Made by a program: the position numbers and the translations under genes. From Triplophysa rosa (taxonomy: Eukaryota; Chordata; Actinopteri; Cypriniformes; Nemacheilidae): a stretch of DNA of 64,000 nucleotides. Below are positions 43,530 through 56,030 of this stretch, in pieces. The stretch is taken from NCBI RefSeq assembly GCF_024868665.1, contig NC_079902.1, forward strand, positions 18,219,450 to 18,283,449, read 5' to 3'. Within the stretch, counting starts at the first letter, position 1, and each line of letters begins with the position of its first letter. The notes beneath the pieces were generated by a model. That model was given only the letters and a program-made list of their open reading frames with translations. It ran no database searches and was not told the DNA's origin.

Positions 43530-44697
43530 ATGACTTCGGATCAGCCAGTTCTACTCGCAGCAGTGTCGTTACTGTCTGCTCTTCACATGGGTAAGTTCAA
43601 AGTCTTTGTCAGTGTACATATATCAAAAGCTAAAGCACCTTTGATGTTTGTTTCTCGAATTTGTCTTGAAGTATACATGACTTTGCTAGTCACTCGACCA
43701 CGAAATGTATACTGGTAACTGTAAATGCATGCTCCCCTTTTGATAAACCTTGCGAAGACCATCCAAATGTAGACTTGAATCACTAACAATTTGTTGAGAA
43801 CACATTGATCATAGGTAATCTATTCAAAAGGTGCCTTTAAAGTATACCCTAAATAAATAAGCCCATAAACCTAATTTAAATATCAGGATGATAGTACTCT
43901 TGAAGTTACTAGTTAACTAGTTAACTATCATGCAGCATAAGAGCGGTTGATTTTCTTTAGGTTTTCTGGCAAGGCGTGTGGGCTGGTCTAGGATGAAGCA
44001 TAAAGTTATGCCACCTTCTGTTACTGGACCCGCTGAGTTTGAAAGGACATTTCGTGCCCAGTAAGATCAATGAGTTTTGAAACTTGCGTTTATGATCTTT
44101 AGATCTTTTCAGACTTTTTTATTTAATTCATATATCAGATGTAAAAAACTAGCTCTATCCAAGTAAGAACATTTTATTCCAAAGTAATATTTAGCAATAA
44201 AATCCCAACTATGCCCTTTCTCTGTTTCTGTAGACAGAATGGTGTAGAGTTTTACCCCATCTTCTTGGTGGTATTGTGGATCTCTGGTATTTTTTGCAAT
44301 GAAGGTATTTTACACAATCACATGAATGTAATCTAAATGTAAAATAAGTTGGTATGTTAGAAAATCAGAAGAAAACTGAGAAACTGTGTACAGCCTATAT
44401 ATTTTTTTCTTTTTTAAAGTAATTGCAGCTCTTGGTGGACTTCTGTATATTGTGGCAAGAGAGATGTATTTTACTGGCTATATAAATGAATCAAAGAAAA
44501 GGTATTATTAAAATATATGTAAAACATTGGTATTCTCTGACATTCTGCTAAGTGATAAAGCTCTGTCTTGTTTTTTTGTTTCAAGGTTGCCAGGGTTTTA
44601 CATGGTGATTTGTGTTTTGTTATTCTTAACTGTGATGGCTACACTTGGAATCATTCAGTCATTCTTGCATGAATATCTGGACGTCAAACTTCATTAG
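43530..44697 (+). CDS. mgst2: Microsomal glutathione S-transferase 2
   Basis: Five exons, 43530-43590, 43961-44060, 44234-44304, 44420-44501, 44586-44697; 426 nt, 141 aa (human 147), phases consistent. It is a four-helix MAPEG membrane protein of the ER/nuclear envelope that conjugates glutathione and can make leukotriene C4. Family marks are [10 protein letters not shown] near the N terminus, [20 protein letters not shown] (residues about 46-65, the MAPEG signature with ERxxRAxxN-x2-E) and [14 protein letters not shown] before the last helix. The C-terminal Lys-rich tail of mammals is missing; the protein ends YLDVKLH. AATAAA lies at 44799-44804. Its place next to setd7 matches mammalian order. 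Confidence 0.95.
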
Positions 44698-45135
44698 AGA
44701 AAATTATAGTATTTTAACCTTCAGTTACTCTTCTATCCGTTTCCCTCTTTAACCAAAAACACCAAGCATTTTTTTATATTTTCTAATGATGTAGATCAAA
44801 TAAAAATGTGTTGGTAATTTAAGTATAAATTTGTGTCTTATATTCTTTTGTAGGAAATACCAAAAACACATTAATGTACTGTATGCAGTATAAATTAATA
44901 TACTGTAATGTATCAACAACAGTTAACATCAATGCATTTTTCTTTATTAAATGCAATACTTGTATAATAAAATTACAAATAGAAAAAAGGAATAAAAAAG
45001 TATGTGTAGTTAGACATCTGTGTTATTTCTAGCTACACAATAAAAACTTATATAAATATGAAAGTCATCAACGTAACCAATTGCATTATTTAATTGAAAT
45101 TTGTGGAGTTTAAAAGCGTGTCTGTACTGTATATC

Positions 45136-46551
45136 TTACAGCAGCATAGATTTTAATGGCAACAGTAATAAACTTGACCCAACAGAGATGGTTGTGACGG
45201 AGCTGGATGTAGTCATTGGAATGACTGTGGTTAAAGGGTAATGCATATTAAAGGGACATTCCCCTTTGTTTCCTGCCTTGTCCGTCACCGTAATCTCCAC
45301 ATTTCTGAGGCAGCAGGAGCCACTGTATGAGACAAGGGTTGCATTGTATCCATTTTCGTCTTTAGTTATATCAAGTGTAATATTAATTTCACCAGATCCC
45401 GTGGTGATGAAGGAAGGATGATCGATTCCTGAGCCACTGCCATCTGACAAGATATAACTCACTTGCCAAGTTGCATTTCCACAAAATAAAGGACAAAACA
45501 AACTCTCATTTAACACACGGCACACTGGTGGAGTAACATCCAAGACCTGTGGTAGCACAGAAAAATCATCAGATAAACAGTATTTTATTCAATAAAGTAG
45601 CATAGAAAAACAGTAAGCCTTAGTGTTGGACCTATGTGTGTTATGCCAGAACTTTAGCAGCAGGTAAGTGGATTAGACAGACTTGACATACAATTGAAGT
45701 AAAAAGTTTACATCCCCCTTTGCAGAATCTGGAAAATTTGGGAAAAATAAGAGGAATTTTGAAAATTAAGGTTTATTTTTAATTTAGTCCTGCCCTGAAC
45801 AAGTTGTTTTACGAAGGAAATGTTAACAAGTTCGCACCATAGAATAATAACAGAATTTCTAAAAATAGCCCAGGTCAAAAGTTTACATCCCCCTGATAAT
45901 TAATACTGTTTGATGTTACCTGCACAATCAATGACAGTTTTTATGTTTTGTCATAGTAGTTTAAGCATTTTTTGTTTGTCCTGAGTCATTTAACTGTCCA
46001 CTGATCTTCAGAAAAATCATCCAGGTCCTCCGGAATATTTGCTTTTTCAGCATTTCTGTACTGTATATTTGACTCATGTCCAACAGTAACTGTATGATGT
46101 TGAGATTCATCTGTTTACATTGAGGACAATCGAGAGACTCATTCACAACTATTACAATCAGGTGGGTGTAAACCTCTGAAAATGTTTTTTGGTGTAAACA
46201 TTTGGTGTAATTTTGTTGTTATTCTTTTGTAAAAGAACTTGTTCAGGGCAGGACTAAATTAAAAATAAACCTTCATTTTCAAAGTCCCTCTAATTTTTCA
46301 GCATTTTCCAGATTTTGCAAAGGGGCATGTAAACGTTTGACTTCAACTGTATTTTTACTTTAAAGTAAACCTTAAACTAACACATTTTTATATCTGCATA
46401 CACCAGTACAGAAAGATGTCATACTTACATGCCAAATAGTATCTCGTCTTTCTGTACTGCCAGCATCTTCAGCTGCACCAAGGGAAGGGAAAGCCTGTGA
46501 GCATCCAATGAGCATGCAGAGAAGCATCAGTGTCTTCACACCCTGAACCAT
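45136..46551 (-). CDS. Small secreted, possibly GPI-anchored glycoprotein of unknown function
   Basis: Two exons, 46551-46429 and 45546-45136, 177 aa, phase 0. Residues 1-20 (MVQGVKTLMLLCMLIGCSQA) are a clear signal peptide. The mature part has several cysteines (CRVLNESLFCPLFCGNATW, GSCCLR, GECPF) and four N-glycosylation sequons (NES, NAT, NIT, NAT). The middle segment SGSGEINITLDI leading to VEITVTDKAGN looks like a beta-sandwich extracellular domain, faintly like the C-terminal part of VWA7. A Ser/Thr-rich stretch and a hydrophobic end, VGSSLLLLPLKSMLL, resemble a GPI-attachment tail. I do not recognise the gene. Intron 1 contains a Tc1-type MITE. It converges with mgst2. Confidence 0.7.
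45691..46349. mobile_element. Tc1/mariner MITE with Sleeping Beauty-like ends
   Basis: The left end CAATTGAAGTAAAAAGTTTACAT (the first 20 bases suffice) pairs with the inverted right end ATGTAAACGTTTGACTTCAACTG, both flanked by TA (45689-45690, 46350-46351). Long inverted arms extend about 130 bp and contain CCTGCCCTGAACAAGTT on both sides. The GTTGAAGT-GTTTACAT pattern is that of Sleeping Beauty-type termini. There is no transposase frame. It lies in intron 1 of the secreted-protein gene. Confidence 0.88.
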
Positions 46552-46662
46552 TCTTTAAATCTGTAAAGAGTTTTAACACAGATTGATTCTATTGTATGGT
46601 AGTAATGGTAATGATAGGATACTTAGGCGTTCCATAGGTTATACTTTTATACAAAATGTGAC

Positions 46663-46858
46663 ACTGCGTCATGATGGAATTCCCGTTAGCGTCTTCCGGA
46701 TCACACAATACTGGGAGAATATAGGAAGACGTCACTATTGGTGGCTGCATATACTTACACTGCGAACAAACGTAGCGAAGTTATGACTAAAATGATGACA
46801 AAGGGTCTTGCTCCTGTTGTGCACTTCCCTGAATTATTTGACCCCGGATACGCGGATT
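46663..46858. repeat. Diverged direct repeat, copy A
   Basis: Shares ordered blocks with 47092-47300: ACTGCGTCATGATGGAATT, GCGTCTTCCGGA, ATACTTACACTGCGAACAA, GACAAAGGGTCTTG and GCTCCTGTTGTGCACTT. It lies about 110 bp upstream of the start codon of the secreted-protein gene. Confidence 0.85.
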
Positions 46859-47091
46859 GTCAAAGAGCGCTCATGATTTGTTTAAGGTGTGGACGACGTG
46901 ACAATACCCTATAAACAAGCATATTTTAAAACGACTCAAGCAATACAGTATTAAACGCTTAGGTATGTCTGAAATAACCAACAGGTAGCCTAATAAATAG
47001 CTTTTTAAGCTTATATTAAAAGTACTTTCCAAGGTGTCTGGGACGGGACGCAGCATGAGCATTGCAACACGGGTAAACAATTAAACAATGT

Positions 47092-47300
47092 ACTGCGTCA
47101 TGATGGAATTAGCGTCTTCCGGAACACACAATAATGAATTGCTTAATGTTTGAAGAACTCACTATTGGTGACTGCTTATACTTACACTGCGAACAAGCGA
47201 AGCGAAGTTACGGTAGTTTTCTTTCAGTTTGCCCAATGTTGACAAAGGGTCTTGATGATTTTGCTCCTGTTGTGCACTTGAATTATTTGACCGCGGATAT
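47092..47300. repeat. Diverged direct repeat, copy B
   Basis: Second copy of the block at 46663-46858, same orientation, about 430 bp away, with several indels. It could be a duplicated upstream regulatory block or an unclassified mobile repeat. Confidence 0.85.
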
Positions 47301-48603
47301 TTTTAAAATGTTCTATTCCCCTCCCCTCTTTCAAAATGTCAAACACAAGTCGTTTCGGTTGACAGCGTCTGATAAAACAAATGAAAATGCTATTCTAATG
47401 TACACAACCTAGTGAGTATTTGATACATTATGAGGTCAACAAGGAAGAGACACCATAAACACTCAAGATTCACATTATTTCTATTTGATAGAAACGATGA
47501 CACATTCAAAGTTTGTTCACTGCCGGATATATGTTTGAGTACATATACAAGCAAAAAGTAGTAAGTTCCTGTTCTTCATTTCAATTAAGCATTTCATTTT
47601 CTTAATTCATATTTTAATGTCTTAAATAAGTATTTCATTATAATTTCACAATAATTTATTAAAATTAATTATTAAAAAGTACTCATGTAATTTCATTTAC
47701 CCTTAGATGAAATCAGAAGAAGTTCCTCGGTCAAGGGTTATTTGTTTAGTGAGTGAAATGAGACCAGACCAGTATATATACACTCCAAACACACCCTCTC
47801 GCACAAATGATTACATCTTTATAGTCAGTAAAATGTATCTGAAGACCTTGCACAATAAGTAGGTGATGTTTTATGTGTAGCATTGGCTCAAAGAGGATTT
47901 ACTGTGATTTCCTCATTTCCTCAAACTGTAACACTCGTATCTCTGTTTCCCAACATAACATGCTTTAAATGTTTTGTAATGTAAATTTCATTATGACATA
48001 TTAAATCCTGACAGGATGATCAGGAACCGAGGTAAAGTTCAAGCAGTTATTGTTTAAATGATATAGGGTCCAAACTGAACCTTAGGGGTCACCACAAAAT
48101 ATGACATGACACCTATTTTGCTCAAATATTGAGATTTATTATAAAGAACAACCGTTTGATAGTCATTGAGCACAACAGTTTGAACCATATCAAACTTTCA
48201 ATACAAAACGATCATTGCAAAAAGTGAGTATATAACTGTTTGGATAAACTTAGTTTGTTTAATTATTCAGTTTGTCTATATTTTTTTTAAACCAACAAAA
48301 TGTAAGCCTCCCACGGGCCAGTCTTGGTATTGCAATACTGTAACGCGCTTGAGTTTTCCACTAGGAGGACATAAAAGACAAAAACAAACCCCAAGGCAAC
48401 TGCTTTCAGTTTAGTTATTTAATATTATATTGACCGTTTTGCAAGACGTAAACAACTCTGGTCTAGAAGTACTTCACAACACAAATTCACAACGTCATGC
48501 CAAATTTATTGCTGATTAATTACAAAGAATTATAAATGCGTTGAATTCCACAAAACAGTTGATTTGTAGCATGTGTGGTGCTGCTGCATTCTGTTTAATC
48601 ATT

Positions 48604-48839
48604 AGGGTATCAAAAATAAAGGTGCTTAAAAGGTTCTTCACAGTGATGCCATAGAAGGACCATCATTCAGTCAAAGGATCTTTAAAGAACTGTCTCCTTC
48701 TTACCTTTTTATAATCTGAAGAATTTTTTTTGCCACAAAGAACCTTTTGTAAAACAGAAAGGTTCTTCGGATGTTGAAGGTTCTTTATAGAACCATTTAG
48801 ACAAAAAGGTTCTTCTATTTAATTTTTTTAAGAGTGTTG
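48604..48839. mobile_element. Teleost MITE with repeated AGAACC/GGTTCT blocks
   Basis: Runs from ATCAAAAATAAAGGTGCTTA to TTTTTTTAAGAGTGT and is filled with GGTTCTTC and GAACCTTT blocks in both orientations. I recall this as a very common cyprinid non-autonomous repeat; its superfamily was not determined. Confidence 0.75.
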
Positions 48840-49542
48840 CTCGCTGGGTGTCGCACTGCGTGGGCACAATGTCAATGTGATGAATGCGCAGGAATGAGGG
48901 GATGGCCATTTTTAATGTGATGGTGAATTTTGTAAATGTGTGTGTAAACCTGAATGTAAAGTGCACAAATAGTGTGGAATTATTTGAAGTATAACAACAG
49001 GAGGGATTATTATCGTAAGCATGTGTTCTCATTGTCGTGAATCTGAAATGAGGAAGTACGGGTGATCCTGAGAAAGTCAAGGGTGCTCTTTTCCCTCTGA
49101 TGTTTAATTTATCTCAACAAGACGGATCACCTGTCAAGCATGTCTGGGTCAAGATATAATCTCTATACCTGAATTTGACACAAAAGGTCGAATGAGTGTG
49201 TACACAGTATACCTTTCCATATGGCTATGTGGCTATTCCAAAAAGAGAAATTGAGGGTTAGGGTAAAGTTAGATGACACCATCTGCTGTGCTACAAAATG
49301 ACTGTAAATGTATGTATCAAACAGATATACGTCGCAAGCTATACCAAACACACTACAAGAAGTGATGAGTACATTAAACATGTATTATTTCTACTGTTAG
49401 TTTATTTTGCTAATATTGATGAGATCTTAGAACCCCTTAGTATGAAATATATTTACTGGGACATTTCAATGGCAATTCATGGTTCTAAGGTTAAGAAAAT
49501 TCAACTGTTTTTGTTACGTTTTTTGATTTCAATGTTTTCTGT

Positions 49543-49609
49543 GGGGGTACAGCTTAGAGCATTTGATTGCAGATCAAGAGGTTCCCAGTTCAAATATTGG
49601 GTTTCCCTT
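49543..49609 (+). pseudogene. tRNA-Cys(GCA)-like pseudogene
   Basis: GGGGGTA at the 5' end, GAGCATTTGATTGCAGATCA over the anticodon arm with anticodon GCA, AAGAGGTTCCCAGTTCAAAT for variable loop and T arm, then GGGTTTCCCTT at the 3' side. The D arm lacks about six bases, and the acceptor and T stems are mismatched, so it should not be functional. Confidence 0.7.
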
Positions 49610-50173
49610 TAAAGCTAATGGTTTAAGAAGATGATCTCCTTTCGAAATATAATTTCTCTATTTTTGTTTATACTCATTTGCTGTATTTGGCACCATTTTA
49701 TCCCTGCTGAAAAAACAACAATAGAATCACAGAAATTCTAATGGATTTAATGGTTATAATGGGAACTGTATTGGTTTAAAAGGAAACTATAATGGTCTGT
49801 GCCTGTCTTTACTAATGTGTTGGCTTCCATTGTGAGGTTATCTGGATGGGAACCAATAGAACACCATTAAATCCTCACAGGAATAAGACCAAACACCCTA
49901 CGTAAAGAAATGTAAAAATGGTTTTAAGAGTAAACAGGGGATGGTTTATAATGGTATTTCCAATGGAACCCTTTGGAATTTGTTTTTTTAAACCAGGGAT
50001 TACAAGTCTTTCTTTTACGCTGCTATTTCTGACCTGTGGTCTCAAACAATTGATGGACAGAAATGAGATATTTTAGGAAATTAAACAGAAAGTGTTTGTT
50101 GTTACCTAATCCTGCAGATTTATGTTTCAGTCATGTTGTCGTCAACCAGCGGTGTCGTCAACGCACCACCACG

Positions 50174-50198
50174 CCCCCCCCCCCCCCCCCCCCCCCCC
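50174..50198. repeat. Poly-C tract, 25 bases
   Basis: An uninterrupted run of C; the other strand is a G run able to form G-quadruplexes. Length is uncertain because such runs are hard to sequence. Confidence 0.9.
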
Positions 50199-51627
50199 AC
50201 CCCACTTTCCACTCATTCTGAATTTCTGAGTTTACCACTTCTGACGTGCAAATGTGACCCCTTTTTATCTCCTCTTTCATTCTCTGTTACCGGGAGTGTA
50301 GCTCTTTATCTTTATCAATTATACATCGCGTGAAAGAATCGGAAAGAGAGATTTCATGCTGTGTTCATCACCTCTGATTAAATATACGGGGTTAATGCCC
50401 GGTTTCAGACAAGGCTTAAGACTAGTCACACACTAAAATGAAAGTTTGAGCTGTCTTAACTGAAAATAAATTGCTCAAACATATTTTAAAATATGTCATT
50501 GCTATTGTCTCATGATGCACACCAGCATGTTTTTTTTCTAAGGCTAAATTTAAATATCCTAATTCAACTAAATCATAGTCTTGGCTTAAGCTAAGCCTTG
50601 TCTGAGAAACCGTGTTCGGAAATGCATTTCAAAGGTAAAAATTGATGTTGAAGTGAGGCAGGAATAACAATTAGAAGAAGCTGGCTGTGTATGATGAGGT
50701 CACAATGTTTCATGTTCATAAAAATCTGCTGTGAGTTTATTTAAAAGCCATCGCAGCACATATCAAAAAATGGTCATACAAAATATTATGCAAAGTGTTT
50801 TGTTTTTATAATATTTCACATTTGGTATAAAATCTATGGCGTGGTGACTGTTAATGCTTCCTATAATAAGCATTATAAATAAATATATTTATTTGTACAC
50901 ATCAGGGTTCTGTCAGTGTGGAATCTATAGAACCCCCAATTAGTGCCTCAAGTAACTTTTTTTGTGTGAACGTGTACTTGGTTATGAGGCACATGATGCT
51001 ATGTGTCAGAGGCACAGCAAGTATGTGAGATTTAAATCCTTCGTTATGTTTTACCACAGCAACAATTCACCTGAAATTAATTTTGTTTAACAATTCAATG
51101 CACAGCAGAATACAGCCTTCAGCTCTACAGAAACAGACATTGAGGGCGAACGAAAGATAAGGAGACAGAGATATCGGATGGATAGAGTGTCACGTGAATG
51201 TAAGAAGGCCAAATAAAGACATTCTATACTTCAGTCTGTCTTTACCTCGCTGGACCAAACACGCTCTCACTGTGTCTTAAGAGTGAAGCAGAGACAAATG
51301 AGGAGAACGGTAGAGAGCTTCTACAGGAAGTTAGTGAGACACAGAGAGACACAAAGACATGCATATAGAATTTAAAATAAGGTTTGAATGTATTTCTTCG
51401 GATTTTTGAAGACGACATTGATTGCTGAAAAACGTTTGCCAGGCCTTCCCGAAAGCGGCTTGAGTTGCAGAATAGAATTTTGAGAAATACACAGGAGTTG
51501 TAATTGCACTGACAAAACTTCAGATACAGTAGGCCCGTACTGGGAGGGGTAAACAGGTGTTGTCTTACTGTGTGTAAGAGAGAGAAAGAAGGGGAAGAGA
51601 AGGAGAGAGCGTGTCATTGTTGCAGCG

Positions 51628-52885
51628 ATGTTCATGATTATTCGAGAAGGATCAGCGGGCGTGGCAAGTACCACCGGAATGTCCGCTCCACATGAGAGAA
51701 CAGCAAAACAGGTATATATTCTGTTTATTTGTACATGTTAGTGATTGTACAGTATGTATAATTTCGGGTGATAATATGTTTATTCTTATATTCAGCTCAC
51801 TTTATATAAGTGTTCTGCCTTTGTGTTGTTCAGCTGGTAGGTGTGTGGTGCTAATGTCAAGGGTTTGATTCTCATTCGATGCTCATTCTGAAAAAAATGT
51901 ATAGATTGAATGCATCGTATGTTAAAATACAGTCCCTGCTTAATGTACAGAGCCAATTGTACTGTTGTACAATTGGCAATGAATGGCAATGAATGAAGTC
52001 AATGAATGGTCTGTTGAAATTACTAAAGTCTAAATACAGTGGCATCATTGCTCTCCTCCTAAACAGCCTGAAAGTAACACTTGCTTAACCAATGGCATGA
52101 TTTTCAGACAGGGCAATCTGTTTGTCCAACTAATGAAAGACAAGACGAGTGTTTGGGGAATATGTTAAAGTTTTGTGTACAGTTCAAGTAAACTGTACAA
52201 AAAAATATCCAGGTTCTCTCTTGACTCAAAATTTTCTATTGACTTGATGCATTTACATTTTTAATTGGCTCATTAAAATGTTTGTAAATTTCACAAACGT
52301 CTGTTAAAAAGACTATTGCCACAAGTGATAGATTCATGCAAACCTCAACTGAGCCAATTGAAAAATTGTAATCACTGGAAATTTTTGAGTTGGTCTTTGA
52401 AGTTTTCTTACATAGGGCCCTACTGTATGACAAAAATGTAATACAGTCCAATTTGATTGTTTTAAAAAATCAGTTCTTAAATAACTTGCTTCAAATTTCA
52501 ATCAAATGTCTTTTTGATACCCATTCTGTAACTTATGATCTCAGTTATGACCATTAGTTACTTACTAACTTTCTTCGGCTCCTTATGGTCATTCTACGTC
52601 AATTTGGTATCACATCTCTAACCTACACTTGCGTTCTGACAGGTGCAGGCCGCAATTAAGAAAAAAGTGGAGAAACAGAAGAAACAAATTGAAATGGGCG
52701 TGGTGGAGGCATTCAGCAGTAATACAAGACCCAAAGTCAGACAGAAATGGAATAAGCCCATTCAGTCTAACAAAAAAGCTGATGGTGGTGAGGAAGAAGA
52801 TGAAGAGGAACATGACGAGACCGGGGAACCAAAGGAAAAAGAGGAAACTGATCTTGTTGCTATTGTTGCATCTGTTTTCGGCCAA
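51628..52885 (+). CDS. Two-exon charged N-terminal module, probable alternative 5' exons of cabp2
   Basis: Exon A 51628-51711 (28 codons, MFMIIREGSAGVAS...) and exon B 52643-52885 (81 codons), both phase 0 with good signals (CTGACAG acceptor, CAA|GTAAGAC donor). Exon B starts with a Lys-rich amphipathic stretch (VQAAIKKKVEKQKKQIEMG), then RPKVRQKWNKPIQ, a strongly acidic run and DLVAIVASVFGQ. Left alone the frame would read into the intron and stop after about 54 more codons. Spliced to the cabp2 exon at 56269 it stays in frame and gives a longer N terminus, as in caldendrin-type CaBP1. It may instead be a separate gene whose last exons I did not find. Confidence 0.5.
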
Positions 52886-53750
52886 GTAAGACAACATAAC
52901 ACACCGCCCTGCAGGCCATGCATCAAACCTTCTGTCTTCAACTTCAACAGTACTTATTACCTGTACTATCTGTACTATTCAAAGTACTGTACTATTCAAA
53001 TGTTCACATTTAGTTTTGTGTTGCTCTTAAAATTTTTTTTTTTTTAAATAATTAATAAAATTATATGATAAAGCAATTGCCAGGAAGGGGCCAAACTACA
53101 GCATAGACTTCATTACTAGAAGTAGATGCCTGCCAGACACAAAATGACAGGTTAAGGAGCTGTACTAACAAGCACGTCTATCTCCTCATGATTCAGCTTC
53201 TGATGACCTGATCTTGGCCATGTGGTGTTGCATTCCTACATTAGGATAATCTTGCTCCAGTAGTAATCACTTGATCACCAGCGGAGAGCACACCAGAAAC
53301 CCAATCTTGCCCACTCACCTTTCTGGAAGAGGGATCATTGTTTGCTATTTTCATCATTATTTAATTGGCTTGGTGACGTGGCAAACTAGTTTAGATTCAT
53401 GCAGTTAGGAGTCAATACTTGCTTTGTACCTTTATGTAACCCTAATGTGTTTAAAACTAATTAAAAATATAAAATATAATAAAACTAAAATCTAATTTAT
53501 ACATTTTGGGTCATATAGTGATTGCCATTTAAGTATTCATTGAAACTTTATCTATTCGTTTAAGTCACCCGAGAATGGCTGATTAAAAGGTTAATTCAGT
53601 CCAGGTTGGCTAGTCTGACATCTGATTATCTCGATTATCTGAGTATCGGTAAATAAATAAAGCAGAGGACTTCAGCTAGATACAAGAGAGCAAGCAAAAG
53701 AGGGTGTTTCATTTCTCAAATATTTGTAATAATTATTATAAATCTATTAG

Positions 53751-54180
53751 AGGGATAGTTCACCCAAAAATAAAAATTCTGCCTTCATTTACTCACCTTC
53801 GAGTTGTCAAATGTGAATGAGTTTCTTTGTTCTGATGAACACAGAATAGAAAGATATTTGGAAGAATGCTTTCACCAAACAGTTCTTGGAGCCCAATGAC
53901 TACCAGGAATAATTTTTTTTTGTTCTGTTGAACACAAAAAAAGATGTTTTGAAGAATAATGTTGAATTGAAGAATGTAGGAAAGCAAACCGTTGTGGGGC
54001 ACTTTTGACCATTGTAATTTTCCTACTAGTCAATGGGCTCCAGTACTGTTTGGTTTCAAGTATTCATCCAAATATCTTTCTCTGTGTTCATACAAACAAA
54101 GAAATGTATACAGGTTTGGAACACCTAGAGAGTGAGTAATTCTTGAGAGAATTTTCATTTTTGGGTGAACTATTCCTTTA
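53751..54180. mobile_element. Full-length palindromic fold-back MITE
   Basis: Begins AGGGATAGTTCACCCAAAAAT and ends in the inverse, ATTTTTGGGTGAACTATTCC. Both arms carry the GTTCTG.TGAACACA motif and the centre is symmetric. This is a very common cyprinid repeat; related partial arms are at 27620-27835 and 41912-41960. Confidence 0.85.
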
Positions 54181-54189
54181 ATCCCATTA

Positions 54190-54603
54190 CACATATTGTA
54201 TTATAAAACGGTCAGTTCTGGTCCTTGATTCTGATTGGCTGAGCGGAGTTCTAAGCCGTTATAAAATACCTCAATATATAACGGCTGACCGCACCACATA
54301 GCCTAAATATCATTTTATTTACTTTATTTTATGAAACCTTGCTAAGCATATGGAATAACCGTTTTATAAAAGCAATAAGCCCCAAGAAGCAGTGGGTTAC
54401 AGAGTGGGTTACAGGACTCATGTCTTCTACACTGCTGTATTAGTGGACTTCAAGCCTGGATGGCACTTTTGGTGCTGTAGGCCAGGTAGTACACCAAAAT
54501 ACCAATCAGTGCAGCCAAGACATCTGTAGACACCCAGGGACCATTCCACTACACACTCTGTAACCCACTGCTTCTTGGGGCTTATTGCTTTATTATAGCA
54601 CAC
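54190..54603. mobile_element. Inverted-repeat element with GCAATAAGCCCCAAG arms
   Basis: The arm at 54366-54405 (AAAGCAATAAGCCCCAAGAA through GGTTACAGAGT) is repeated in perfect inverse at 54556-54597. The upstream stretch (TATAAAACGGTCAGTTCTGG and GATTCTGATTGGCTGAGC) belongs to the same common fish repeat. Non-coding. Confidence 0.75.
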
Positions 54604-55159
54604 CCACTAGAGGATCTTGTGGTCCAGTTACCTGCATGGGGGTAACTCCACCAGGGGCCTGTGGACAGCTAAAACAGAAATTATATTTTTTCTGTCTGTC
54701 ATGCCTTTTGTGCTGCATGCACAGAGCATTATTTTTATATTCATACTGTTTGCAGTCTTGCGATAACATCTGGTCAGCACACACACATGTGAAAATCCAC
54801 AATCCCAGCCGCTCATACAGTAACCTCAGATGACTCAACTCAGCGAATCTGTCAGTTTATACAACACATACCAACACACACCACACATACTTTGTTATTG
54901 CTTTCACTGTTCACACAATATAGAGCAACATTCACCTGTTTGCTAAACATGCAAAACAATCTACATTTATAGCAAACTTCACAGAAACTTTAATATTACC
55001 ACAATGTACAGTAATGCGTGTGGGGATTAGATTAGAATTCAAGTAGGCTTGTATGCTGCTGGGTTTTGTGTGGATTTACAAGAGTAGTTCTCTGCTCATC
55101 TGACCATAGGTGTGTTTGTGATTAGAATGGGATTATAGCACGCATACGCATACGCGCGC

Positions 55160-55420
55160 AGACACACGCACCATGTTTTACGGGGACATTCCATAGACAC
55201 AATGGTTTTTATACTGTACAAACTGTAAATCATATTCCCTACCCCTAACCCACCCCCTAAACCTAACAATCACACACAACTGTCTGCTCTTTTAGATTTT
55301 CAAAAAAGTTAATTTTTAAAGTAAAATTCAAAAAATGTCCACACAAGGACAAGGATTTTGGATATTGCCATCTTTGTGGGGACATTTTGTCCCCATACCA
55401 CAGGGTTTACCCTTCCCACA
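55160..55420. mobile_element. Cyprinid MITE with GGGGACATT motifs
   Basis: ACGGGGACATTCCATAGACA at the left and GTGGGGACATTTTGTCCCCA at the right, with CCTACCCCTAACCCACCCCC between. I recall this as an abundant fish repeat; exact ends were not fixed. Confidence 0.65.
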
Positions 55421-56030
55421 CATACACACACACTATTGAGTCAAGTGTAAAAGACATTAACATTTATGCCCTTATTTCATTTTATTTGGCCAAAACGATA
55501 TCTTTATAGACAACAGGTTATGTTAAATAACTTAACATTGGCACTTAATTGATTTACTCACTCTCTTTATATTTGTACCGCCCCTCTTCTTTTCCTCAAA
55601 TCTCTTTGCGTTCTCTTTTCCCCCAGCTACATCATCCAGTGTCTCTGTGTCTTTAATCTGAGATGGGGGATTTAAAAAGGTTCTCGTTTTCTCGTCTAAT
55701 TCGCACGCCCCCTGCCTCCCCAATCTCTCTTTCTCTCTCAGTTTGAACATGAAATCATTTGCATGGGACTTCTGTCTGAGGGAAGTGAGAAATGGACACG
55801 GAAAAGAAGTGAAGATGATAGAATAAGGGAGACATTGCTTCATTCTATGAAATGCAGAAGATGTTTGAATTGTTTGTGTTTAGTTGTGCGTCATTGGAGA
55901 ATTAAATGAAAGGGTCTTGGTGAAGAAAGCGATGCAAAGGTTTGAATCTACATGTGTTACGTTGGTTTGGTGGATTTTAAGACACTGTAAAGTTAATTTC
56001 ATGTTCTGATTATGGAAGAGTGTGAGTGTC

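Larger units (their letters stand above)
47301..51627. other. Gene-free, repeat-bearing interval
   Basis: Contains a GGTTCTT-type MITE (48604-48839), a tRNA-Cys-like pseudogene and a poly-C tract, listed separately. A stretch of old AATGG-rich repeat sequence lies around 49735-49990. No supported coding gene on either strand. Confidence 0.6.
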
